A stretch of 6,082 nt of DNA from an uncultured Gammaproteobacteria bacterium (GTDB lineage: Bacteria; Pseudomonadota; Gammaproteobacteria; Halothiobacillales; Halothiobacillaceae). Below are positions 1-6,037 of this stretch, piece after piece. The stretch lies in contig CALKWL010000374.1 of the NCBI GenBank assembly GCA_938004235.1, positions 1 to 6,082 of the forward strand, given 5' to 3'. A program made the position numbers and the translations under genes. Each line of letters starts with the position of its first letter. Position 1 is the stretch's first letter. Below the pieces are notes generated by a model. That model worked only from the letters and a program-made list of their open reading frames with translations, did no database searches and was not told the DNA's origin.

Positions 1-45
1 CCACCGAGATCTACACTCTTTCCCTACACGACGCTCTTCCGATCT
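1..45 (+). other. Illumina sequencing adapter (artefact)
   Basis: These 45 bases match, from memory, the 3' part of the Illumina TruSeq universal (P5-side) adapter, ending in the familiar GCTCTTCCGATCT ligation end. They are library DNA, not genome. The same 45 bases recur in inverse orientation at 6038-6082. Genomic sequence starts at 46. Any gene call entering this stretch is chimeric. Confidence 0.98.
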
Positions 46-376
46 GATGACCGGTGTAATTGAATCGTGGCGTGCGGCGTGCGCGTCCGGCGGCCAAGCG
101 TGCGGCGGCAGCTTCATCCTGTGGGCGCAAACGAACCGGGCTTACGCCCAGCTCATCAAACTCAGCCTGGGGCTCTTTGCGTGTTTCGACAGGCGGCTCG
201 CCCGCGGATGGGGGCAGGGGTGCTTGAGATAGGGGGTCGAGCTCCAGTGAGCCGCGTTGGCTGTCGTTGAGCGGAAAAGGGCTGTGTTCGTCACGGCGGG
301 TCGAGTTGAAAAAATACAGCCCCAACGCGAGCAGTCCCACGCCAAGTCCGATGACTATCCAAAGCAGCCCACTCAT
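46..376 (-). CDS. zipA: Cell division protein ZipA, N-terminal fragment (cut by contig end)
   Basis: ZipA is an inner-membrane protein that tethers FtsZ to the membrane and stabilises the Z-ring at the division site. Visible here is a very short N-terminus, one strongly hydrophobic membrane segment (about residues 3-23, LLWIVIGLGVGLLALGLYFF), a basic stop (NSTRR), and a Pro/Glu-rich charged linker. The linker includes an acidic stretch followed by LGVSPVRL, resembling the post-membrane segment of ZipA proteins. The C-terminal FtsZ-binding domain is missing because the contig ends after His at about residue 110, whereas full ZipA is roughly 300 residues or more. The open frame continues into adapter and stops at 11-13; that tail is not real. 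The gene follows smc by 28 bases, the usual gammaproteobacterial order, so the two are probably cotranscribed. In-frame ATGs also exist at 388 and 382; 376 is chosen because GGAG lies 6 bases upstream of it. Identity rests on topology plus position, because the diagnostic domain is absent. Confidence 0.85.
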
Positions 377-382
377 GTTCAT

Positions 383-386
383 CTCC
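383..386 (-). promoter_or_regulatory. Ribosome binding site deciding the zipA start
   Basis: On the minus strand GGAG is followed by a 6-base spacer and the ATG at 376-374. The upstream in-frame ATG at 388 has only a weak GAG about 10 bases before it, and the ATG at 382 abuts the GGAG with no spacer. This favours the start at 376. The site would lie inside the coding region if 388 were used. Confidence 0.5.
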
Positions 387-404
387 ATGCGCCGTCGTCT
401 CGAT

Positions 405-3400
405 TCATTCGTCCAACATTTTTACCGCAGCATCCAGATCAACCTCGACGATGCGCGAAACGCCCGCTTCGCGCATGGTGACGCCAATCAGGTTCTTCGC
501 CAGCTCCATCGTGGTTTTATTGTGGGTGATGAAAATAAACTGCACCCGCGCTGACATGGCCTGAACCATAGCACAAAACCGTCCTACATTGGCTTCGTCC
601 AGGGGCGCGTCAACCTCGTCCAGCAGGCAAAACGGTGCGGGATTGAGCTGGAAAATGGCGAATACGAGCGCAATGGCTGTCAGCGATTTTTCTCCGCCGG
701 AGAGAAGATGGATGTGGCTGATTTTCTTGCCGGGCGGACGCGCCAACAATACGAGGCCATGATCCAGCCAGGGATCCTTGCGCGGGTGGCTCGCATCGTC
801 CGAGTCGCTCAGGGGCTCGCTCAGCAATTCCAGCCGTGCTTCTCCGCCGCCGAACAGTCGGCTGAAGGTTTCGCCAAGCTTGGCATTGACGGCTTCAAAG
901 GTTTCGCGGAAGCGGCTGCGGGTTTCCTGATCCATGGTGCGCATGGCGGTTTCCAGGGTGGTCAGGGCTTCGTTGAGATCGCGGCGTTGCGCCTCAAGCT
1001 GATTTTGTTGTTGGCGCGCCTCTTCAAATTCGCTTAGCGCGGTGAGGTTGACAGGGCCAAGGCGGGCGATGCGCGCTTGGGTTTCGTGCAGGCGGGTTTG
1101 TGCGGCGTCAATGTCGTTGCCTTGGGTGAGACGCAAGGCCGCACGGATGGCTTCCGGATCGGCGGCGGCCAGTCTGGCCGCGGGTGTCTCCATGCGTAGC
1201 TCAAGTGCCTGGAGGTTCAGGCGGCGTTGTTCAAGTTTGCGGCGCGTCTGCTCCAGCGTCTGTTCGCTGTGCATCAAGGCCTGCTGCCCTGCGCGGGCGC
1301 TCTCAGTATGACGGTTCAGTGCGTCGCGCGCCTGCTGGAGAGCCTGTGTTGCGTCTTTTTCGGCTTCGCGGAGCTGTTCCAGGCGAGCGGTCAACGCGCT
1401 CTGCGGGGCAATGGCTTCGTTCTGGCGTTGCAACAGCGCACCAAGGCGGGCATCCAGGTGTTTGCTCTGCTCGGCGAGTTGATCCACGCTGTTGACGCGC
1501 AACTCGTGCTCGCGCAGCAGGGTGTGCAGACGGGACTGCGCGCTCTGCTCGGCACGTTCGGCTTCGCGCAGCTGTTGGCGTTGACGGTTCAGCGCTTGTT
1601 CGGCCTGCTCGCGTGCCAGGCGGGCGGCGCTCAGTTCGTCTTCATGCCGATGCAGCTGGTGTTCAAGTGCGTTGACCTGGTGTTGCTGTCGGGCGTGTTG
1701 CGCTGCGTTGTGCTGCAAGGCTTCATGCAGTTCTTCGCGTTCGCGATGTTGGCTGTGCAGACGTGTTTGCGTCTGTTCGAGGCGCAGGCGGAGTTGTTCA
1801 CTGCGCAGCGCCTGCTCATGCTGCTGGCGCAGAGCGTCGCGATGCTCGCGCTGGAAGGTGTGCTGCTCGGCTTCGAGTGCGGCGAGCGCCTGGCGAGTTG
1901 TTGTGCGTTGGGCCTCGGCTTCCTGATGCGCCGGGCGCAGTTGTGCTAGCTCGTCGGCTAGCTGTTCAAGGCGCTGGCGGCGTTGCAGTGCGCCGTGGTT
2001 ATGGCTAGTCGCTGGCGGGCGTTCCCACAGGTGGCGACTCACTCGGTCGCCTTGCGGGGTCAGCCAGGCCGCGCCGGGCGGAAGCTCGTGACGGCGTGCC
2101 AGTGCGCTGTCCAGATCGGAGCATGGGCGCAGTCCGCCGAGCAGTCCCAGCGCATAATCGCCTTCAAGCATGGGCGCGTGCGTCGGATCCCGATCCTCGC
2201 TATACGGACGTTCAGCCTTCTCCACCAGCCTCAGACCGCGTGCGGCAGGATCGTCCGCCAGGTTGCGCCAGGCATCCAGGGTTTCGACCGGGACAGCTTG
2301 CAGTGCGTCGCCAAGCGCCTCGTCCAGGGGCGCAAGCCACTCGGGTGATGCGCGGACAACGTCGGCGGCACGACGCTGTTCGAGTCGGTTCCGTTTGAGC
2401 CATGCGCGTAGCGCTGGGGCGACATCACTGGATTGGGTCTGTTCAAGAGCAAGCAGAGCGCGCTGTTCGGCGCCAATGGATTGAATTTCGCCGTGCAGTC
2501 TGGCGGCGTGAGCTTCGCGCTCAAGCAGCGTCAGGCGTGTCGCGGCGAGTTCGCTTGCGTGCTGCTCCTGAGCCTGTTCGAGTGCGGCAAGGCCGGCGCC
2601 AAACTCAGCATGAGCGCGGAGCGCGGCGGCGCTATCCCGCTCCAGGATGAGCGTCTCGTTTTCGAGCTGACTGATGCGCAGCCGTTGCAGGCGATCATGC
2701 AGCTGGCGTTGTTGCTGCTCGGTGTGGGCGAGCTGATTGCGCTCGACGCGCAACTGCTGGGCGGGCTCCTGCATCCGGCTTTGCAGTTGTTCAAGCGCTA
2801 GCCTCGCCTGGCTCGCGTGCTGTTCGAGCGTCTGTAGCGTCGCATGGGTTTGGGCGAGCTGCTCGCCCGCCGGGGCTAGCGCGGCGTTTGCCGCCGCGAC
2901 GTCGAGCGCGAGCTGGGCGAGTTGGGCGCGGGCGTCGTTAAGGCGGTGCGTATGCTGGGCGCTTTCTTGTGCGAGTTGCTGCAATTCGCGCTCGATCTGT
3001 TCGGATTGGCTGAACGCATGGCGGCGAGCCTGTTCGGTTTGGGCAATGTCCGCGGCGAGCGTGTAGGACTGCGCCTGGGTGTGATGGAGCTCGGCTTGCA
3101 GCGCGGCATTCTGCGCCTGCAACGCGGCCAGGTGTTGCTGGTTGCTCTGGTGCATTGCTAGGGCGTTACGCTGTTCGGCCTCCTCGCTTGCTTGCTGCGC
3201 CCGCTCATGTTCGCTCTCGGTTTGGAGTCTTTGCAGTTGGAGGGCGTCCAGGGCCAGCTCAAGCTGGCTTGCTTCGCCCTGCCATAGTCTCAAGCGCTCG
3301 GCAGCTTTGGCCTGGCGTTCGAGCTTGTCGAGCTGGCGCGTCAGTTCGTCGCCTAGGTCGTTGATGCGTGCAAGGTTGTCGCGCGTGTGCTGAATTGATA

Positions 3401-3977
3401 ATTCGGTCTCGCGTCGTCGCTCCTTGTAGCGCGAAATGCCCGCAGCCTCTTCAAGCGTGGCGCGCAGCTCGTCGGGGCGGGCATCGAGCAGGCGGTTGAT
3501 TTGCCCCTGTTCAATGATGGCGTAGCTGCGTGTTGCCGACGTCGAGCCGTGACCGCGCCCAAGTCCCGTGCCCAGAAACAGGTCGGCAATGTCCTTGCGC
3601 CGGCAGCGCGTGCCGTTGAGAAAATATTTCGACTGCCCGTCGCGGGTCATCACGCGGCGAATGCTCAGGTCGCGGAAACGCGCCCAGTTGCCCTGCAAGG
3701 TGCTTGCGTCATCTTCATGATGCTCAAAAACCAGCTCGACCGAAGCTTGAGCTACGGGCTTGCGTTGTGCGCTTCCCGCAAAAATGACATCGTCCAGCGA
3801 CTGTCCGCGCAGATTCCTGGCCGAGGATTCGCCCATGACCCAGCGCAGGGCGTCGAGCGTGTTGGATTTGCCGCAACCGTTGGGGCCGACAATCCCGACA
3901 AGTTCAGAAGGAAAATGGAGTTCCGTGGGCTCGATAAATGATTTGAATCCAGCGAGACGTAACGTTGTCAGGCGCAT
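405..3977 (-). CDS. smc: Chromosome partition protein Smc
   Basis: SMC is a dimeric ATPase that loads on DNA, probably with ScpA and ScpB, and extrudes or holds loops to organise and segregate the chromosome. The 1190-residue protein has the whole family layout. The N-terminal head has Walker A GPNGCGKS at 31-38, R-loop Arg57 (NLRG) and Q-loop IIEQG with Gln157. Two long Gln/Ala/Glu/Arg/Leu-rich coiled-coil arms span about 185-515 and 665-1010, with a compact hinge between them (about 520-655). The C-terminal head carries signature LLSGGEKSL (1091-1099), Walker B FCLLDE with Glu1121, a D-loop, and switch His1152 in THN. All catalytic residues seem intact. Two oddities are an apparent 8-residue insertion before the Q-loop (about 141-149) and a hinge without an obvious glycine-rich dimer motif. 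The start ATG at 3977 gives the canonical MRLTTLRLAGFKSF opening; its ribosome binding site is weak (GAAG). zipA follows closely downstream, and queF diverges upstream. Confidence 0.98.
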   Translation of the reverse strand: MRLTTLRLAGFKSFIEPTELHFPSELVGIVGPNGCGKSNTLDALRWVMGESSARNLRGQSLDDVIFAGSAQRKPVAQASVELVFEHHEDDASTLQGNWARFRDLSIRRVMTRDGQSKYFLNGTRCRRKDIADLFLGTGLGRGHGSTSATRSYAIIEQGQINRLLDARPDELRATLEEAAGISRYKERRRETELSIQHTRDNLARINDLGDELTRQLDKLERQAKAAERLRLWQGEASQLELALDALQLQRLQTESEHERAQQASEEAEQRNALAMHQSNQQHLAALQAQNAALQAELHHTQAQSYTLAADIAQTEQARRHAFSQSEQIERELQQLAQESAQHTHRLNDARAQLAQLALDVAAANAALAPAGEQLAQTHATLQTLEQHASQARLALEQLQSRMQEPAQQLRVERNQLAHTEQQQRQLHDRLQRLRISQLENETLILERDSAAALRAHAEFGAGLAALEQAQEQHASELAATRLTLLEREAHAARLHGEIQSIGAEQRALLALEQTQSSDVAPALRAWLKRNRLEQRRAADVVRASPEWLAPLDEALGDALQAVPVETLDAWRNLADDPAARGLRLVEKAERPYSEDRDPTHAPMLEGDYALGLLGGLRPCSDLDSALARRHELPPGAAWLTPQGDRVSRHLWERPPATSHNHGALQRRQRLEQLADELAQLRPAHQEAEAQRTTTRQALAALEAEQHTFQREHRDALRQQHEQALRSEQLRLRLEQTQTRLHSQHREREELHEALQHNAAQHARQQHQVNALEHQLHRHEDELSAARLAREQAEQALNRQRQQLREAERAEQSAQSRLHTLLREHELRVNSVDQLAEQSKHLDARLGALLQRQNEAIAPQSALTARLEQLREAEKDATQALQQARDALNRHTESARAGQQALMHSEQTLEQTRRKLEQRRLNLQALELRMETPAARLAAADPEAIRAALRLTQGNDIDAAQTRLHETQARIARLGPVNLTALSEFEEARQQQNQLEAQRRDLNEALTTLETAMRTMDQETRSRFRETFEAVNAKLGETFSRLFGGGEARLELLSEPLSDSDDASHPRKDPWLDHGLVLLARPPGKKISHIHLLSGGEKSLTAIALVFAIFQLNPAPFCLLDEVDAPLDEANVGRFCAMVQAMSARVQFIFITHNKTTMELAKNLIGVTMREAGVSRIVEVDLDAAVKMLDE

Positions 3978-3981
3978 GTTC

Positions 3982-3987
3982 TATACT
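3982..3987 (+). promoter_or_regulatory. Possible -10 element for queF
   Basis: TATACT matches five of six bases of the sigma-70 -10 consensus and would start a transcript about 30 bases before the queF ATG. No good -35 box lies 16-18 bases upstream; a TTGTCA at 3965-3970 is too close, with an 11-base spacer. The smc-queF gap is only 46 bases, so any queF promoter must lie in it or within the smc 5' end. Tentative. Confidence 0.35.
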
Positions 3988-4002
3988 TCACGCCCACACT
4001 GT

Positions 4003-4030
4003 GTATCACTGCTGAGAAAACTGATGTCCA
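4003..4030 (-). promoter_or_regulatory. Possible sigma-70 promoter of smc-zipA
   Basis: Read on the minus strand, TGGACA (4030-4025; five of six -35 bases) is followed by a 16-base spacer and TGATAC (4008-4003; four of six -10 bases). Transcription would begin near 3997, about 20 bases before the smc start. The -35 box overlaps the start codon of queF, so the two divergent promoters would be physically interlocked. This is a pattern match by eye only. Confidence 0.35.
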
Positions 4031-4413
4031 CGCGTCCATCCAAAAATCTTGAAACCTTTCCCAACCCTCATCCAGAGCGTGATTTTACCATTCATATCCG
4101 CATTCCGGAGTTTACCTGCCTGTGTCCGCTGACCGGGCAGCCGGATTTTGCGACGATCCGTATTGATTACATTGCCGATGAGCGCTGTGTCGAGCTGAAG
4201 GCGCTCAAGCTCTATATGTGGTCGTTCCGCGAAGAGGGCGGTTTTCATGAAGCGATGACCAACCGTATCCTCAGCGACCTTGTGGCTGTGACTGATCCGC
4301 GCTTTATGCGGGTGACTGGGGAGTGGAATGTGCGCGGCGGAGTGTATACCACCGTGGTCGTGGAGCACCGTAAAGCGGGCTGGGTTGCTCCAAGCCTGGT
4401 GCAATTGCCGTGA
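4024..4413 (+). CDS. queF: NADPH-dependent 7-cyano-7-deazaguanine (preQ0) reductase QueF, short type
   Basis: QueF reduces the nitrile of preQ0 to the aminomethyl group of preQ1 using two NADPH, in the cytoplasm, supplying the precursor of queuosine in tRNA. The 129-residue protein is the single-domain T-fold type. It shows LETFPNP near the N-terminus, then FTCLCPLTGQPDF with the expected nucleophile Cys34 (forming the thioimide) and acid Asp41. Next comes VELKALKLYMWSFREEGGFHE, the family signature for NADPH and substrate binding, with His75 and Glu76. The spacing of Cys, Asp and His/Glu agrees with the B. subtilis enzyme. Length is normal or slightly short for this type. The start ATG at 4024 fits the family N-terminus; only a weak GAG precedes it by 7 bases. 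The frame stays open further upstream, but that part is antisense to smc. The gene diverges from smc and ends just before a hairpin cluster, so it is probably monocistronic. Confidence 0.96.
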   Translation: MSTRPSKNLETFPNPHPERDFTIHIRIPEFTCLCPLTGQPDFATIRIDYIADERCVELKALKLYMWSFREEGGFHEAMTNRILSDLVAVTDPRFMRVTGEWNVRGGVYTTVVVEHRKAGWVAPSLVQLP

Positions 4414-4422
4414 ATACAGAGG

Positions 4423-4456
4423 ATGCAAATCAATCACTGGCGTGCTTGATTTGCGT
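4423..4456 (+). other. Hairpin 1 of a three-hairpin cluster after queF
   Basis: GCAAATCAA (4425-4433) pairs perfectly with TTGATTTGC (4446-4454) around a 12-base loop. One G-U and one A-U pair extend it to 4423 and 4456. It begins nine bases after the queF stop codon. It is AT-rich and has no terminal T-run, so it is not itself an obvious terminator. The loop holds GCGTGC, which is complementary to part of hairpin 3. Confidence 0.55.
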
Positions 4457-4476
4457 GCGGGACATCGCCGTCCCGC
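4457..4476 (+). other. Hairpin 2 of the cluster (GC-rich)
   Basis: GCGGGAC (4457-4463) and GTCCCGC (4470-4476) form a perfect seven-base-pair, GC-rich stem with a six-base loop. It starts directly after hairpin 1 and ends directly before hairpin 3, with no unpaired base between them. It could stabilise the 3' end of the queF transcript or be part of a dispersed repeat; neither can be decided from one copy. Confidence 0.55.
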
Positions 4477-4517
4477 CTCAAAAGCGCGCTGAAACAAGTT
4501 TTCAGCACGCTTTTGAG
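4477..4517 (+). terminator. Likely bidirectional Rho-independent terminator downstream of queF
   Basis: An 18-base arm starting CTCAAAAGCG pairs with a mirror arm ending CGCTTTTGAG around a five-base loop (CAAGT); 17 of 18 positions pair, with one C-A mismatch (4487/4507). The inner stem is GC-containing, preceded by AAAA and followed by TTTT, so a terminator core with a short T-run can form on either strand. No coding gene converges here, so the reverse direction may be incidental. It separates queF from the next unit, whose candidate promoter follows immediately. Confidence 0.7.
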
Positions 4518-4526
4518 TGCGTCAGG

Positions 4527-4555
4527 TTGTGAAAACGCCATGAGTGAACAATACT
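4527..4555 (+). promoter_or_regulatory. Candidate sigma-70 promoter of the TPR-protein gene
   Basis: TTGTGA (4527-4532) and AATACT (4550-4555) each match four of six consensus bases and are separated by the ideal 17 bases. Transcription would begin near 4562, ten bases before a strong ribosome binding site. The placement between a terminator and that site supports it, but the match is moderate. An upstream in-frame ATG at 4544 falls inside this promoter, arguing against its use as a start. Confidence 0.45.
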
Positions 4556-4571
4556 CGGCGCAGACTAAAAC

Positions 4572-4576
4572 AGGAG
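4572..4576 (+). promoter_or_regulatory. Strong ribosome binding site fixing the start at 4583
   Basis: AGGAG with a six-base spacer precedes the ATG at 4583. The alternative in-frame ATG at 4544 has no comparable site, so the shorter protein beginning MSHMLPPGRP is preferred over the 258-residue version. Confidence 0.75.
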
Positions 4577-4582
4577 TTTTTC

Positions 4583-5320
4583 ATGAGTCACATGCTCCCT
4601 CCCGGTCGCCCTCTGGTGCGCGTGCGCGGGGACGCGCCAGAGCTGGCGCTCAATGACATTGCCGTTGATCCCTATCTGCTGATTCAGAACCACACCGAGC
4701 TTCAGTTGTCGCGACTGGTGGAGAAGGATGCCGCGCTTGAGTGCCTGGGACATCGTATTCTTGGCAAGCCGGCGGATTTGCGCGCGCACGTGCAACGCAT
4801 TCTGTTGCTGGTTAAAGACGGTGACGGCGCCGCGCTTTACAGCGCCTTGCTGGATTTGATGATTGCATTGGGATCGCACGGTCAGGCGCTGAAGCAGCGG
4901 ATGTTGCGACTTGCCGAGCCGCTTTTGGCGCCCGCAACGCAGGCGTTCTTTCGCGAGCGCATTGCGCAGGGCGTGACGCCGGACGACCCGCAAATTACCC
5001 GGGTCAAGGGGTCGCTGCTGCGCGTATCGCATGTGGCCGGCGCTCCTTTGGTCAAGCGTGCGGCAGGCAGTTCGCCGCGCCCGGTCAGCGTCATGGAACA
5101 GGCGAACGCCTTGCTGGAGTATGGTCAGCTTGAACAGGCGGTCGAGCTTCTGGAAAACGCCTTGCTGCAAGACCCGGATCAGGAGTCTGAGGCTGAACTG
5201 TTGCTGGGACTTTACCGCACCCTGCGCGAGGAAGCTCGCTGGCATGGAATGTGCGAGCAGCTTCAGTTGAACTTCAACCGTTTGCCGGCTTCATGGGTGA
5301 ACAGACCCGAGCACTTCTAG
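4583..5320 (+). CDS. Uncharacterised protein with C-terminal TPR-like repeat region
   Basis: I do not recognise the exact family. The 245-residue protein has no signal peptide or membrane segment and is probably cytoplasmic. Residues 30-130 look mostly helical and regular (RAHVQRILLLV, LYSALLDLMIALG, LKQRMLRLAEPLL). A more polar stretch (about 130-168) follows. Residues 169-232 look like TPR-type helix pairs: MEQANALLEYGQLEQAVELL, then ENALLQDP, then LLLGLYRTLREEARW. This resembles the helical pair seen at the C-terminus of FimV-like polar scaffold proteins, a similarity of pattern only. TPR regions bind proteins, so a scaffold or adaptor role is possible. The gene has its own candidate promoter and a strong ribosome binding site. 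The pseudo-receiver gene follows after 89 bases without an obvious terminator, so the two may form an operon. The reading frame is secure; the function is not. Confidence 0.85.
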   Translation: MSHMLPPGRPLVRVRGDAPELALNDIAVDPYLLIQNHTELQLSRLVEKDAALECLGHRILGKPADLRAHVQRILLLVKDGDGAALYSALLDLMIALGSHGQALKQRMLRLAEPLLAPATQAFFRERIAQGVTPDDPQITRVKGSLLRVSHVAGAPLVKRAAGSSPRPVSVMEQANALLEYGQLEQAVELLENALLQDPDQESEAELLLGLYRTLREEARWHGMCEQLQLNFNRLPASWVNRPEHF

Positions 5321-5394
5321 GTATCCTGGTCTACCTTTGAGCTGAGCGCAGCGGGGATGAGTGAGCGTTGAATGGCCTGGTGGCGCGTTTTTCG

Positions 5395-5399
5395 AAGGA
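5395..5399 (+). promoter_or_regulatory. Ribosome binding site of the pseudo-receiver gene
   Basis: AAGGA lies ten bases before the ATG at 5410. A second purine stretch, GGAAG at 5402-5406, is only three bases from the start and too close to work well alone. No terminator-like hairpin or clear promoter was seen in the 89-base gap after the TPR gene, which fits cotranscription. Confidence 0.5.
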
Positions 5400-5409
5400 A
5401 TGGAAGTGA

Positions 5410-6037
5410 ATGTTCGGTAAAAAAAGTAAAAATGACCCGCTCAAGATCAGCATCGTGGGCATGAATGAGCGGGCGCTCCAGTTGTTTATGATGTTTCTTG
5501 ATGGCCCTGCGCGCGGAAGTTGCCAGGTTGTTAACGATGGCGCGCAGGACGCCGTGGTGATCGATCTGGATGGCGTTGAGAGTCCGCGCCTGTGGCTGGA
5601 TGTGCGGCGCAAGTTTCATGGCCCGGTTATCGTGCTTTCGGTGACGGAAAAACAGCTCAGTAATGCCTTCTGGGTGGCGAAGCCCGTGGATGCAGGGCAT
5701 TTTTTGCCCGTCATCAACAAGGTCAAAGAAGCTGTGGTCAATGCGCCGGCGGCGCCTGCGAAACCTGCGTTTACCTCGCCGCCTGTCCAAGCGCCCAGGG
5801 GAGGTGAGGCGACTGCCGGGGTTCAGCCTGTCAAGGGCGAGAGCGAGCGCAGGAAGGCCGATGAGAACGAGCCTAAGTCAACCTCGCCCGCTGCCCAATT
5901 GATGAGTGAGGAGATGGATGAGCGCTCGCAAAACTGCTGCGGTAATCTCCAGGATGATGTTTATCGCGGGTCGCGCAGCCAGGATGAGGTTTTTTTCAAT
6001 CCGTCGGCGACGCTGCTGGGGATTTTTCGCGAGGCCA
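5410..6037 (+). CDS. Protein with degenerate receiver-like domain and Pro/Ala linker (cut by contig end)
   Basis: Not recognised as a named family. Residues 11-110 follow the alternating strand/helix pattern of a response-regulator receiver: KISIVGM, NERALQLFMMFL, then AVVIDLDG with Asp52 at the phosphoacceptor position. PVIVLSV has Ser77 at the conserved Thr/Ser position, and FWVAKPV has the Lys91-Pro92 pair. The acidic pair that normally binds magnesium after the first strand is missing (GMNE instead of DD), so phosphorylation is doubtful. A Pro/Ala-rich, then charged, probably disordered linker (about 111-170) leads to a second segment (VFFNPSATLLGIFREA) that looks like the start of another domain. 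The contig ends after the first base of codon 210. The frame continues through adapter to a TAG at 6070-6072; that ten-residue tail is artificial. Lying beside the TPR gene suggests a joint regulatory or scaffold role, which is inference. Confidence 0.82.

Noticed and set aside
1227..1949. A 240-codon open frame on the plus strand opposite smc, with several neighbours such as 708-1037 and 2433-2801
   Set aside because: It is antisense to the SMC coiled coil. Repetitive Leu/Gln/Glu/Ala codons of a GC-rich gene leave reverse frames open. The predicted peptides are Leu/Phe/Cys-rich without domain features or a good ribosome binding site.
3760..4023. Upstream extension of queF giving a 217-residue protein
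   Set aside because: This part lies antisense to the conserved SMC head, and the queF family N-terminus begins near MSTRPSKNLETF; the extension has no family match by eye.
4006..4497. A 163-codon minus-strand frame across queF and the hairpins
   Set aside because: It is a reverse shadow of the well-supported queF gene and would run through the terminator; its peptide shows no recognisable features.
4544..4582. Upstream start adding MNNTRRRLKQEFF to the TPR protein
   Set aside because: The ATG lies within the candidate promoter and has no ribosome binding site, while AGGAG sits six bases before the ATG at 4583.
4565..5245. A 226-codon minus-strand frame opposite the TPR-protein gene
   Set aside because: The plus-strand frame has the promoter, the strong ribosome binding site and helical-repeat pattern. 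The reverse frame is Gln/Arg-rich and featureless, typical of a shadow.
5317..5790. A 157-codon minus-strand frame opposite the pseudo-receiver gene
   Set aside because: It is antisense to a frame with a clear receiver-like pattern, starts with a basic Arg-rich shadow peptide and lacks support of its own.
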